Below are positions 42,085 through 51,141 of a stretch of DNA of 64,000 nt, piece by piece (positions within the stretch are counted from its first letter, which is position 1; each line of letters begins with the position of its first letter). This stretch comes from Parablautia intestinalis (GTDB taxonomy: Bacteria > Bacillota > Clostridia > Lachnospirales > Lachnospiraceae): positions 62,001 to 126,000 of the forward strand of contig RAYQ01000013.1 in NCBI GenBank assembly GCA_003612395.1, given 5' to 3'. The notes beneath the pieces were generated by a model that was not told where the DNA came from, searched no databases, and saw nothing but the letters and a program-made list of their open reading frames with translations. Both the position numbers and the translations under genes were made by a program.

Positions 42085-42882
42085 ATGAATATAACAGGTG
42101 TTTTGCTTGCTGTGGCCGTGGTGGGAGGCGTTGGACTTTTTATCGGGCTTTTCCTTGGAATAGCGGCTATCAGGTTTAAAGTGGAAGTAGACGAAAAGGA
42201 AGAAGCGGTTTTGGCGGCACTGCCCGGCAATAATTGCGGGGGCTGCGGTTTTCCGGGCTGCGGCGGTCTTGCAGCAGCTATTGCGAAGGGAGAGGCTGCA
42301 GTGAATGCCTGTCCTGTAGGAGGCGAGCCGGTGGGGAAGGTGATCGCGGGCATTATGGGCGTGGAAGCCGGAGAAAGCGTAAGGATGCGTGCCTATGTGC
42401 AGTGCCAGGGCGATTGTGATAAGGTTACGCTGGATTATGAGTACAGTGGAATTGAGGACTGCAGGATGCTGTCTTTTGTGCCAAACGGAGGAGCAAAAAG
42501 CTGTAATTATGGATGTCTTGGGTTTGGAAGCTGCGTAAAGGTCTGCCCCTTTGACGCTATTCATGTGGAAAAGGGTGTAGCTGTGGTGGATAAAGAAAAA
42601 TGCAAAGCCTGCGGAAAATGTATTGAAGTCTGTCCGAAAAATTTAATCAGTTTAATTCCGTATGATGCAAAATATGCGGTGGCGTGTAGCTCAAAGGATA
42701 AGGGGCCTGTTACCATGAAGGATTGCAGTGTGGGTTGTATCGGATGTCAGCTCTGTAAAAAGAACTGTCCTTCGCAAGCCGTGGAGATTACGGAGTTTAA
42801 TGCCACAATTGATTATGAAAAGTGTACAGGCTGCGGAACCTGTACAGACAAATGCCCAAGAAAGTCTATTGTAAATATTTAA
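42085..42882 (+). CDS. rnfB: Rnf complex subunit B (ferredoxin-accepting)
   Basis: The 265-residue subunit has an N-terminal membrane helix and the NCGGCGFPGCGGLAAA cluster motif (about residues 50-65). Three or more 4Fe-4S motifs follow: CKACGKCIEVCP, CIGCQLCKKNCP and CTGCGTCTDKCP, plus CLGFGSCVKVCP. It takes electrons from reduced ferredoxin and passes them to the membrane clusters. It is the last gene of the Rnf set, 81 nt after rnfA. Confidence 0.96.
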   Translation: MNITGVLLAVAVVGGVGLFIGLFLGIAAIRFKVEVDEKEEAVLAALPGNNCGGCGFPGCGGLAAAIAKGEAAVNACPVGGEPVGKVIAGIMGVEAGESVRMRAYVQCQGDCDKVTLDYEYSGIEDCRMLSFVPNGGAKSCNYGCLGFGSCVKVCPFDAIHVEKGVAVVDKEKCKACGKCIEVCPKNLISLIPYDAKYAVACSSKDKGPVTMKDCSVGCIGCQLCKKNCPSQAVEITEFNATIDYEKCTGCGTCTDKCPRKSIVNI

Positions 42883-42977
42883 ATTTTAATTATTGTTTGT
42901 TCTATAAGCTATAAGGCGGTAATTTTGGAAGTTAAAGGACGAAAGCCACAAAAATATGGTGATATGGAGGACTATAA

Positions 42978-44018
42978 ATGGATAATAATAAGGTTCAGGT
43001 AAAGCTTGGAAGTACCAATATTGTAGTGGACAAAAATGCTTTTGGGGCATTGCCGATTCAGAGAGTCAGTGATGAGACGGCGGTTAAATTGCTGCGAAAG
43101 GCATATGAAGGCGGTATGCGCTTTTTCGATACCGCAAGGGCTTACAGCGACAGCGAGCATAAGCTGGGGCTTGCCTTTGAGGGAATGCGTGGGGAAATTT
43201 ACATAGCAACCAAGTCAGGGGCGCAGACAGGGGAAGATATGAAAAAGGATCTGGAAACAAGCCTTGAAATGCTCCGCACGGATTATATTGATATTTATCA
43301 GTTTCATAATCCGGCGTTCTGCCCTAAGCCGGGCGATGAAAGCGGGCTTTATGATGCGGCATTAGAGGCCAAAAAGGCCGGAAAAATCCGCCATATCGGA
43401 ATTACCAATCATAGGCTCCAGGTTGCGAAACAGGCCATTGAAAGCGGTCTGTATGAGACTTTGCAATTTCCTTTCAGCTATCTGGCAGGGGAGAAGGAGG
43501 AAGAACTGGTGGAAGGGTGCAAAAAGGCAAATATGGGCTTTATTGCAATGAAGGCACTCTCTGGCGGTCTTATTACCAACTCTGCGGCAGCTTATGCATA
43601 TCTGGCAAAATTCGATAATGTGCTTCCTATTTGGGGAGTGCAGAGGGAAAATGAGCTGGAGGAATTTTTATCTTATATTGAAAATCCTCCGGTTATGACT
43701 GATGAGATAAAGGCTCTGATAGAGAAAGACAGAGAGGAACTCTGCGGGGAATTCTGCAGGGGCTGCGGCTACTGTATGCCCTGTCCGGCCGGAATTGAAA
43801 TCAATACCTGCGCCAGAATGTCTCTGCTTCTTAGAAGATCGCCTTCAGACGGGTGGCTGACAGATAAGGCGCAGGAGATGATGGGGAAGATTGAAGGCTG
43901 TCTGCACTGTAATCAGTGCAGGGCAAAATGCCCTTACGGCCTTGATACGCCGGCCCTGCTTGAGAAAAATTTAAAAGATTATAAAGAAGTGGTTGCGGGA
44001 AAAGTAAGTGTAAAATAA
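42978..44018 (+). CDS. Aldo/keto reductase with C-terminal 4Fe-4S ferredoxin domain
   Basis: The 346-residue protein has an AKR barrel (about 1-255) with the catalytic tetrad in FFDTARAYSDSE (Asp, Tyr), IATKSG (Lys) and YQFHNP (His). A ferredoxin-like region follows, with CRGCGYCMPCPAGIEINTC and CLHCNQCRAKCPYGLD. Such fused oxidoreductases are common in anaerobes, and their substrates are mostly unknown. Its place 96 nt after rnfB suggests use of the ferredoxin/NADH pool that Rnf balances. The ribosome binding site is ATATGGAGG. Confidence 0.9.
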   Translation: MDNNKVQVKLGSTNIVVDKNAFGALPIQRVSDETAVKLLRKAYEGGMRFFDTARAYSDSEHKLGLAFEGMRGEIYIATKSGAQTGEDMKKDLETSLEMLRTDYIDIYQFHNPAFCPKPGDESGLYDAALEAKKAGKIRHIGITNHRLQVAKQAIESGLYETLQFPFSYLAGEKEEELVEGCKKANMGFIAMKALSGGLITNSAAAYAYLAKFDNVLPIWGVQRENELEEFLSYIENPPVMTDEIKALIEKDREELCGEFCRGCGYCMPCPAGIEINTCARMSLLLRRSPSDGWLTDKAQEMMGKIEGCLHCNQCRAKCPYGLDTPALLEKNLKDYKEVVAGKVSVK

Positions 44019-44041
44019 ATGTATAAAGAACAAAATAGTAT

Positions 44042-45046
44042 TTAAAAATTCACATATAAAATATCGCCCTCCTCTGTGATGAAAACCGCCCGTACTTCGG
44101 GAAAGCTTTCTAACACAGAGAGGGCTTTTTCATACCCTAAAATAAAGCACAGAGTAGAAAGGGCATCCCCGTCAACGGATGCATCGCTTAAAACAGTTAC
44201 CTGGGATAAGCCGCTTAGGGAAGGGTACCCGGTCTTTGGGGATAAAATATGATGGTATAGTTTCCCGTCTTTTTCAAAGTAACGCTCATAATTTCCGGAG
44301 GAAACCACGCTTAAGTCGGAGATATCCAGGGTGAGCGCGGCAGTGCCGGGAGAGGCAAAAGGTTTCTGAATGCCAATGCGAAATAAGGAACCATCCGGTT
44401 TATTTCCCACGGCAACTACATTTCCGCCTAAATTAATCAGTGCGGAGGTGACGCCCCGGGAGATAAGATATTCTTTTAGCTTATCGCCAATATACCCTTT
44501 GGCGATAAAGCCAAGCTCTACCCGGGTCAAAGGATCCTTTAGCGTTACCTGGTTGCCGTTTATGATAATGGAATGATAATCCACATGGGTTAAAGCCTCC
44601 TCAATCTGTTGTTTTGAGGGAACAATCTCCCGATTGCCGGAACCGAAATTCCAGAGTCTGGATAAAGAGCCAATAGCAGGGTCCACCAGTCCGTCAGAGA
44701 GCCGGGCATATTTTAAAGCGATCTCCAGTAATTCCAAAGTATCCCTATTCACCGTCACGGCCGCTCCTGCGCTGTGATTCAGATTCCATATATCGCTCCC
44801 CTCTATATTGGGACTCAGCAGATTTTCATAATATTCCATTAATTCCATACATTTCCCAGGCAGTTCATCGGACCCTCCTTCATACACGGTAACCGATACA
44901 ACGGTATCAAAATAAAACCCGCCTGCCGTAACCGTGCCGGCTTCGGGAGAAGTTTGGGAAAAAGGAACGCTGCAGCCCATAAGAAATAAAGGAAACAAAA
45001 TACAAATTGGATGAAATATATTTTTCAGTTTAAAAAGAGGAAGCAT
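44042..45046 (-). CDS. apbE: FAD:protein FMN transferase (ApbE), lipoprotein
   Basis: The 334-residue protein has a lipoprotein signal ending LFLMGC (Cys about 25). ApbE motifs follow: FFDTV-type FYFDTVVSVTVY, VDPAIGSLSRLWNFG, VELGFIAKGYIGDKL, ALINLGGNVVAVG and HHILSPKTGYPS. It transfers FMN from FAD to Thr in S/TGAT-like motifs of exported domains. RnfG and RnfD, encoded just upstream on the other strand, are the obvious targets. AGGAGAG lies 7 nt before the ATG. Confidence 0.95.
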   Translation of the reverse strand: MLPLFKLKNIFHPICILFPLFLMGCSVPFSQTSPEAGTVTAGGFYFDTVVSVTVYEGGSDELPGKCMELMEYYENLLSPNIEGSDIWNLNHSAGAAVTVNRDTLELLEIALKYARLSDGLVDPAIGSLSRLWNFGSGNREIVPSKQQIEEALTHVDYHSIIINGNQVTLKDPLTRVELGFIAKGYIGDKLKEYLISRGVTSALINLGGNVVAVGNKPDGSLFRIGIQKPFASPGTAALTLDISDLSVVSSGNYERYFEKDGKLYHHILSPKTGYPSLSGLSQVTVLSDASVDGDALSTLCFILGYEKALSVLESFPEVRAVFITEEGDILYVNF

Positions 45047-45122
45047 CTATAAACTCTCCTGTTTTATCAGTCTGGGAAAAGTAACAATATATACCCTTCC
45101 ACTGTTTGGTAACGAATAAAGG

Positions 45123-45151
45123 TTGTAAAGCCACCGCATTTCATGTATATT
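45123..45151 (+). promoter_or_regulatory. Promoter for the GH25 gene
   Basis: TTGTAA (45123-45128), a 17-nt spacer and TATATT (45146-45151) lie 73 nt upstream of the ATG. Confidence 0.55.
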
Positions 45152-45223
45152 AATTAGTGTTACTGGCTTACAGTCATTATAAGGTTTTTTATAAAATTTG
45201 GAAAGAGAAAGTGGTGGATTTAG

Positions 45224-46471
45224 ATGCGTTTACCTGACGAGCAGGAAGAAAGAGGGATGGGAATTCCGGTTATCTATACGATTGTGGCTGTTTCCGTCTT
45301 TATTCTGATTATTCTGGCGGTTGTATTTATGAGTAATACGAGACAGAGCGGGAGAGAGGCGGCAAAAAATAAGGATGTGGAGGCAACGCCTTCGCCAACA
45401 CCGGCTAAAGAAGGAGAATTGGCTGAGGGCGAGGCGGACATTGAAACTTTATATAGAGAAAATAAGCTCCGGGCAGAGGATCTGGATTTTTGGGATATGT
45501 ATTCAGGCAGTGGGGCAGTCACCGGAGAAGACGGAGAGGAAAACCAGGAAACAGATGAAGAACAGGCATCCGCTTCGCCGGATAAAAGCCCCGGTGCATC
45601 GGCATCTCCCGGTATAAGCCCCGGCGCATTGTCATCTCCCGGTACCAGTCCGGACCCGTCAGCTTCTCCTACTCCTACCCATGAGCCAACGGAAGAAGAG
45701 ATGGCGGCTTCAGGGGATTATGTTCAGGTTACTTTAAGAGACGGGACAAAGGAGTGGATAGAAATATCAGAGGATATCCCGCGGTATACTTATGATTTTA
45801 CCAATTTAAGGATAAGTGACGGAAAGATGGCATACTATCAGGATGGAGAAAAGGTTTCATGGCTGGGTGTTGATCTGTCTAAAAACAGTGGTAACGTGGA
45901 TTTTGAAGCTTTAAAAGAATCCGGGGTGGATTTTGTCATGCTCAGGTTAGGAGGCCGGGGATACGAGACAGGACTTGTATCGCTGGATGAAAGTTTTGTC
46001 AATAACATTACTAAGGCCCAAAGCGCAGGATTAGAGGTTGGCGTTACTTTCTTTTCACAGGCGGTGACCGCACGGGAAGCGGAGGAAGAGGCTGAATTTG
46101 TGTTAAACAATTTGATTCCATACAGAATAAGCTTTCCCGTAGCCTTTGATATGGAATACATTGTAAATGACGAGTCCCGAATTGATATACTGACGAAGAA
46201 GGATAAGACAGAGATTGCGGAAACCTTTTTGTCCCGGATTGAGTTAGAAGGCTACCGCTGTGTCCTTTATGGCGGAAAAAACTGGCTTTTAGGCGAGATA
46301 GAGTCAGAAGATTTACTGGCGTACTACGATGTATGGCTAAATGAGCCCGGTTCCGTACCGGAATTCCCCTATCAGTTTAAAATGTGGAAATACGACACAT
46401 CACAGAAGATAGAGGGAGTGGAAAATGAAGCAGCCTATACCATAAGCTTTGTAAATTATTCCCGCAAATAA
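45224..46471 (+). CDS. Membrane-anchored GH25 lysozyme-like protein
   Basis: The 415-residue type II membrane protein has one helix at about residues 13-36 (PVIYTIVAVSVFILIILAVVF). An acidic Ser/Pro linker follows (about 95-165, with repeats of the type SPGASASPG), then a glycoside hydrolase 25 domain (about 205-412). The GH25 active-site pattern D-x-E is present in PVAFDMEYI, and the first Asp in WLGVDLSKNSGNVDF. GH25 enzymes cleave the MurNAc-GlcNAc bond. The 3' end overlaps the convergent AP2 gene by 16 nt. Confidence 0.88.
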   Translation: MRLPDEQEERGMGIPVIYTIVAVSVFILIILAVVFMSNTRQSGREAAKNKDVEATPSPTPAKEGELAEGEADIETLYRENKLRAEDLDFWDMYSGSGAVTGEDGEENQETDEEQASASPDKSPGASASPGISPGALSSPGTSPDPSASPTPTHEPTEEEMAASGDYVQVTLRDGTKEWIEISEDIPRYTYDFTNLRISDGKMAYYQDGEKVSWLGVDLSKNSGNVDFEALKESGVDFVMLRLGGRGYETGLVSLDESFVNNITKAQSAGLEVGVTFFSQAVTAREAEEEAEFVLNNLIPYRISFPVAFDMEYIVNDESRIDILTKKDKTEIAETFLSRIELEGYRCVLYGGKNWLLGEIESEDLLAYYDVWLNEPGSVPEFPYQFKMWKYDTSQKIEGVENEAAYTISFVNYSRK

Positions 46472-47253
46472 GCAGTTATTTTGGGAGAAATGTGCAGTTT
46501 TTCATAGATGTCGGCATAAACGGAAGGAGATATTTTTTCCAGGTAGTTAGGGGAAAAGTTCTTGTTTATGCCGGCTTTTTTTAACAAATCTATGGCTTTA
46601 TTATAGGCGATAGCGGCTTCAATGTCGGTTTCATAAGAGCCTATGGTATAATTTCCGTTTATATGTATTTTCGCCACATACCGGGTTCCTTTTTTGGTTT
46701 CCTTTCGTATAACCCCATGGTAGTGGTTATAAATTTCTATATTTTCATATCTGAAATCCAGATCATCCCCGTTCACAAAGCGGTAATCCCGGCCTTTTAC
46801 CGCATAATTTTTAATTCCATACCGGTTCATGATATTGGTCTGCATTCCGTAGTCAGCCACAAAGAAATGCCTCCCGCGGCGCATGATCTTGTGCGAAGAA
46901 TAAAAAAACAGGTCGTCAATATCAAATTTCAGAATATATTCAGGTGATAAAAGATATTCAAAATAGTTTTTACGTACGTAAATAGGGGTTGCAAAATAAA
47001 TGTGATTATCCCTGAAATTCACCAGGCACACCCACTTTTCAAAAGAAAGAACCCGGTGCTTAGAGAAATCCTCCAAAGCAAGAGTATTATCTGCAAGAAG
47101 GGAAATTCCCTCCAAATATGCGGCATAAGCCATAAAAGGCGTCTTGTAGCTTCCAAGACTGATATGCTTTTTTTTGTGCGTGATGGAGGCACGGTAATAA
47201 AGGGTGCCGTCCTTTTTTCTTGCTGTAAAAACGCCGGGGAGATTCTGCTCCAT
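46456..47253 (-). CDS. AP2-domain protein with degenerate HNH-like centre
   Basis: A 265-residue protein with two AP2-like DNA-binding units. The N-terminal unit is at about residues 6-50 (GVFTARKKDGTLYYRASITH, then HISLGSYKTPFMAYAAY). The C-terminal unit is at about 178-220 (HGVIRKETKKGTRYVAKIH, then YTIGSYETDIEAAIAYNKA). Between them, GRDYRFVNGDDLDFRYENIEIYN aligns by eye with the HNH core of HNH-AP2 homing endonucleases (N-x-x-x-x-D-N-R-x-E-N-L-x-x), but the catalytic His residues are missing. It therefore looks like a homing-type nuclease turned into a DNA-binding protein. The ribosome binding site AAAGGAG is strong. The target is unknown. Confidence 0.72.
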   Translation of the reverse strand: MEQNLPGVFTARKKDGTLYYRASITHKKKHISLGSYKTPFMAYAAYLEGISLLADNTLALEDFSKHRVLSFEKWVCLVNFRDNHIYFATPIYVRKNYFEYLLSPEYILKFDIDDLFFYSSHKIMRRGRHFFVADYGMQTNIMNRYGIKNYAVKGRDYRFVNGDDLDFRYENIEIYNHYHGVIRKETKKGTRYVAKIHINGNYTIGSYETDIEAAIAYNKAIDLLKKAGINKNFSPNYLEKISPSVYADIYEKLHISPKITAYLRE

Positions 47254-47447
47254 GGTGGACTCCTTTGAAATATTTTATCTCTTTCATAATAGCATAAAAA
47301 AATGCATTTTTGAAATAATTTCCCCCGATATGTAATTTTTAGAAATATTTTTGGCATTAACTGTATAAAATATTAAAGAACTGTTACAAATGATAATAAA
47401 TTTTTAAGATCAATATCCGAACAGTAAGCAAAAAGAAAGGATGCGTT

Positions 47448-48077
47448 TTGAAAATGTATAAAAAATTTGTAACACAATTATTTTTATGTAATATGCTGCT
47501 TTTAATGAGCTGGTTTTGCCTTGGGGGAGTTCAGATTAACAAGGCGGCTGCCGCACCGGCTTTTCGGGCGGTGTCAGACGAAATTTCAAAGCCAAAGGCG
47601 GACAGGTCCTTTGTGCTTTCCAAAAGGGCTTCTTCCGGTCAGCGCGTAGTAGATTATACGGTTATGGAAAAAGAGTACAAGTATGATTTGCAGGATGCAG
47701 ATTATGAAGCATTGCTGAAAATTGTACAGGCAGAGGCAGGAAATGAGGATCTGGAGGGAAAGATGCTGGTGGCAGGGGTGGTTATGAACCGCGTGTCAAG
47801 CGCCGCATTTCCGGATTCCGTCACGGAGGTCGTAATGCAGAAGGAAAAGGGAGTATACCAGTTTTCACCGGTAGGCAATGGCACTTATCAAAATACCAGG
47901 GCTTCGGAGGAAACCATTGAAGCGGTGGAAAGGGTGCTTAAGGGGGAGGATATCACCCAGGGAGCGCTTTACTTTGCTGCAAGGAAAAGCGCTGATCCGG
48001 AGAAAATGAGATGGTTTGACCGTTCTCTTACAAGGCTCTTTGCCCATGGAAATCATGAATTCTTTACAAACAGTTGA
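47448..48077 (+). CDS. SleB-type cell wall hydrolase (Hydrolase_2), secreted
   Basis: A 209-residue protein with an export signal (about residues 1-36, ending NKAAAAP) and a C-terminal SleB/Hydrolase_2 domain (LLKIVQAEAGNEDLEGKMLVAGVVMNRV, with the catalytic Glu, then VYQFSPVGNGTY and ALYFAARKSADPEKMRWF). Family members are lytic transglycosylases acting on spore cortex or cell wall. The TTG at 47448 has the best spacing to AAAGGA; an ATG two codons later is possible. Confidence 0.85.
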   Translation: MKMYKKFVTQLFLCNMLLLMSWFCLGGVQINKAAAAPAFRAVSDEISKPKADRSFVLSKRASSGQRVVDYTVMEKEYKYDLQDADYEALLKIVQAEAGNEDLEGKMLVAGVVMNRVSSAAFPDSVTEVVMQKEKGVYQFSPVGNGTYQNTRASEETIEAVERVLKGEDITQGALYFAARKSADPEKMRWFDRSLTRLFAHGNHEFFTNS

Positions 48078-48117
48078 TAGATACACATTTTTTATGGTAG
48101 AATAGAAAAAATTTAAT

Positions 48118-48152
48118 AGTAAGCTGATCCGCGAAGCGTGAGAGCGTTTGAT
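48118..48152 (+). repeat. 37-nt interspersed repeat, family 1
   Basis: It contains AAGCTGATCCGCGAAGCGTG followed by AGAGCGTTTGATG, 40 nt after the SleB-like gene and 20 nt before the thrC start. Confidence 0.6.
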
Positions 48153-48172
48153 GTACAGCAGGGAGGAAGAAA

Positions 48173-49660
48173 GTGGAGATTTTATATAACAGTACAAGAT
48201 CTAAAGAAAATCCGGTGAAGGCATCGGAGGCGATTTTAAAAGGACTTTCAGAAGACGGAGGACTCTTTGTGCCGGAGAGGATTCCGGCTTTGGATAAAAA
48301 CTTTACAGAATTATCGGAGATGACCTACGCCGAGACTGCCTATCAGGTGATGAAGCTGTATCTGACGGACTTTACGGAGGAAGAGTTAAAGGGCTGTATT
48401 GCCAGAGCGTACGATGATAAATTTGACAGGGAGGAAATTGCACCTTTAGTGGAGGCAGACGGTGCATTTTACCTTGAGCTTTTTCATGGGGCAACTGTTG
48501 CCTTTAAGGATATGGCTTTGTCTATTTTGCCCCATCTGATGACTGTTTCAGCAAAAAAGAATCATGTAAAAAATGAGATTGTGATTCTTACGGCCACCTC
48601 AGGAGATACGGGAAAAGCAGCGCTTTCAGGCTTTGCAGACGTGGAGGGAACACGTATTATTGTATTTTACCCTAAATGCGGGGTGAGCCCCATCCAGGAG
48701 AAACAGATGGTAACCCAGAAGGGAAAAAATACATATGTTGTTGGTATTCACGGCAATTTTGATGATGCACAAAGCGGAGTGAAGGAAATTTTCGGGGATA
48801 AAGAACTGGCTGCTTATATGGACGAAAAAGGCTTTCAGTTTTCTTCCGCAAATTCTATCAACATAGGACGGCTGGTGCCTCAGATTGTTTATTACGTGTA
48901 TTCTTATGCAAAATTGTTAAAGCAAAGTGTCATCAGGGATGGCGAAAAAATAAATGTGGTGGTTCCCACAGGAAATTTCGGAAATATTCTGGCTGCTTTT
49001 TATGCAAAGCAGATGGGGGTTCCCATTGACAAACTGATTTGTGCATCCAACGAAAATAAAGTGCTTTATGATTTTCTAAGGACAGGTACTTATGACAGAA
49101 ACAGGGAATTTGTGTTAACCTCATCCCCTTCCATGGATATTTTAATTTCCAGTAACCTGGAAAGGCTGATTTACCACATTGCGGGAAATGATCCGGAAAA
49201 GAATAAGGATTTGATGAAAAAACTTTCCCAAGGAGGCGTTTATACTATCACGGAAGAAATGCGCGGGAAACTTTCCGGATTTTACGGCAATTATGCAAGT
49301 GAGGAAGAGACCGCAAAGACAATCCGCGGCCTTTATGACAGAACGGGATATGTGATTGATACCCATACAGCCGTGGCTTCCTGCGTTTATGAAAAGTATA
49401 AGGAGGAAACAAAGGACGCAAAGACAGCGGTTATCGCATCAACAGCAAGCCCCTACAAATTTACAAGAAGCGTCATGGAGGCTATTGACTGTGAGCATGC
49501 ACAAATGGGGGATTTCGAATTGGCGGACAGGCTCTCGGAGCTTTCAAAAGTAAAGGTGCCAAAGGCTATAGAGGAAATCAGAACGGCTCCGGTAGTGCAT
49601 GACCATGTATGTGGAAAGACGGAAATGAAAAAGATGGTGATGAATTTTCTGAAAATCTGA
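48173..49660 (+). CDS. thrC: Threonine synthase
   Basis: The 495-residue fold-type II PLP enzyme converts O-phosphohomoserine to threonine. The PLP Lys lies in FHGATVAFKDMALS (about residue 113). ATSGDTGKAALSGF and VVPTGNFGNILAAFYAK are the phosphate-binding and cofactor segments. The N-terminal YNSTRSKENPVKASEAILKGLSEDGGLFVP is the family opening. It starts at GTG behind GGGAGGAAG. Confidence 0.96.
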   Translation: MEILYNSTRSKENPVKASEAILKGLSEDGGLFVPERIPALDKNFTELSEMTYAETAYQVMKLYLTDFTEEELKGCIARAYDDKFDREEIAPLVEADGAFYLELFHGATVAFKDMALSILPHLMTVSAKKNHVKNEIVILTATSGDTGKAALSGFADVEGTRIIVFYPKCGVSPIQEKQMVTQKGKNTYVVGIHGNFDDAQSGVKEIFGDKELAAYMDEKGFQFSSANSINIGRLVPQIVYYVYSYAKLLKQSVIRDGEKINVVVPTGNFGNILAAFYAKQMGVPIDKLICASNENKVLYDFLRTGTYDRNREFVLTSSPSMDILISSNLERLIYHIAGNDPEKNKDLMKKLSQGGVYTITEEMRGKLSGFYGNYASEEETAKTIRGLYDRTGYVIDTHTAVASCVYEKYKEETKDAKTAVIASTASPYKFTRSVMEAIDCEHAQMGDFELADRLSELSKVKVPKAIEEIRTAPVVHDHVCGKTEMKKMVMNFLKI

Positions 49661-49676
49661 AATTGGGGGTATCAGA

Positions 49677-51026
49677 ATGAAGCACATATTGATGGTTGAT
49701 GATATGGCGGTTAATCTGGAGCATGCGGTGGATGTTTTAAAGGATGCCTATGAAATCTCCACGGTAAAGTCCGGCAGGCAGGCGCTTATAATCCTCAGGG
49801 AAAGCATTCCTGATCTGCTCATGATAGATATTAATATGCCGGATATGAATGGTTATGAATTAATGGAAATCATCAGGAATGACCAAAGGCTAAAGGAAAT
49901 TCCCGTTGTATTTATATCTGTGGAAACTGACAGAGAAAGCGAGATAGAGGCTTTAAAGATGGGAGCCATGGATTTTATAAAAAAGCCTTTTGAACCGGAG
50001 GTCATGCACAGCAGAATTGACAGGGTGCTGGAAATAGCGGAGCAGAAAAAGGAACTGCAGAGCTTTGCCTGGAAGGACGCCCTTACCAGTCTTTTTAACA
50101 GAAGATATATAGAACGACTTGTAAACTACACAAACCGGGAAGAAAAGAAATGTTTTTTTATGCTTCTTGATCTGGACAATTTTAAGCTGGTAAATGACAG
50201 GTTCGGGCACTTGACAGGGGATGAGGTTTTAATCCGTTTTTCAGAGGTTTTAAAAGAAAATGCAGGCCCAAAGGATAGTGTGTGCAGGCTGGGAGGCGAT
50301 GAATTTGCCATTTATTTTCCTCAGGATTCGGAAAACTGTGAGGAAAGCCGGATGCAGGCCATTACCCGTAAGCTGATAGAGGATGTGGCTTTCGAAGTAA
50401 ATGATATGCTTGGAAATACCTCTGAGTTTAAGGTATCTGTCTCTATAGGCATTTCCGGGAAGCCGGAAGACGGAAGAAATTTTGCGGAACTGTTTGCAGC
50501 AGCGGACAAGGCATTGTACTTTGTGAAAGAAAACGGAAAAGGCGGATATCGCTTTTACGCAGATATGGAGGCGGAAAGGTTTAAGCCGGGTAAGGACAGG
50601 CTGCCGGATCTGATTCAACTAAGCCATCAGCTTCAGGAGATGGGAGATGAGAAGGGTGTTTACCAGGTAGAGTATGCGGGGTTCAAAAAGATTTATAATT
50701 TTGTTGCGCGATGCATGGAAAGAAGAAAGCAGAACGTGCAGCTTGTGCTGTTTTCCATTCATGATATGGACGGCAGGGGGCTGGATCGTTTCAGAGAGGC
50801 TAAGGGGATTGAAACCCTTGAGCTTGCCATTATCAGGTCTTTAAGACGCGGAGATGTGGCTACGAGATGCGGGGATGTGCAGTATACGGCTATTTTAAAT
50901 GATGTTTCCCTGAAAGAAGGAACCATGATAGCACAGCGGATTAAGGAGAAATTTAAGGATTTATTGAAGGACGACCCTATGGAGCTGACCTATGAAATAC
51001 AGAGCATGAAGAAAATCACGAAGTAA
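49677..51026 (+). CDS. Response regulator with GGDEF domain and a degenerate second GGDEF-like domain
   Basis: A 449-residue protein with a REC domain (1-120; phospho-acceptor Asp51 in LLMIDINMPDMNGYEL, Lys in FIKKPFEP), then a GGDEF domain (about 132-300) with an intact GGDEF motif at 206-210 and LDLDNFKLVNDRFGHLTGDEVL. It should make cyclic di-GMP. The inhibitory RxxD site is absent (GPKD at 197-200). The C-terminal ~120 residues look like a decayed GGDEF domain, with RRGDVATRCGDVQY in place of the active motif. It starts 16 nt after thrC; no partner kinase is nearby. Confidence 0.88.
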   Translation: MKHILMVDDMAVNLEHAVDVLKDAYEISTVKSGRQALIILRESIPDLLMIDINMPDMNGYELMEIIRNDQRLKEIPVVFISVETDRESEIEALKMGAMDFIKKPFEPEVMHSRIDRVLEIAEQKKELQSFAWKDALTSLFNRRYIERLVNYTNREEKKCFFMLLDLDNFKLVNDRFGHLTGDEVLIRFSEVLKENAGPKDSVCRLGGDEFAIYFPQDSENCEESRMQAITRKLIEDVAFEVNDMLGNTSEFKVSVSIGISGKPEDGRNFAELFAAADKALYFVKENGKGGYRFYADMEAERFKPGKDRLPDLIQLSHQLQEMGDEKGVYQVEYAGFKKIYNFVARCMERRKQNVQLVLFSIHDMDGRGLDRFREAKGIETLELAIIRSLRRGDVATRCGDVQYTAILNDVSLKEGTMIAQRIKEKFKDLLKDDPMELTYEIQSMKKITK

Positions 51027-51053
51027 ATATGTTTCCCGGGAGGATCATCAGTT

Positions 51054-51114
51054 AAAAACCCCGCAGCCAAAACGCGGTATCAAATTTGCAACGCGTTTTG
51101 GCTGCGGGGTTTTT
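51054..51114. terminator. Bidirectional terminator between the GGDEF gene and citrate synthase
   Basis: A 23-bp perfect stem (51054-51076 with 51092-51114) contains CCCCGCAGCC and is flanked by A5 and T5, so it can end transcription from both convergent genes. Confidence 0.95.
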
Positions 51115-51141
51115 GAAAACACTGCCAGGCTTACCGGTCTG

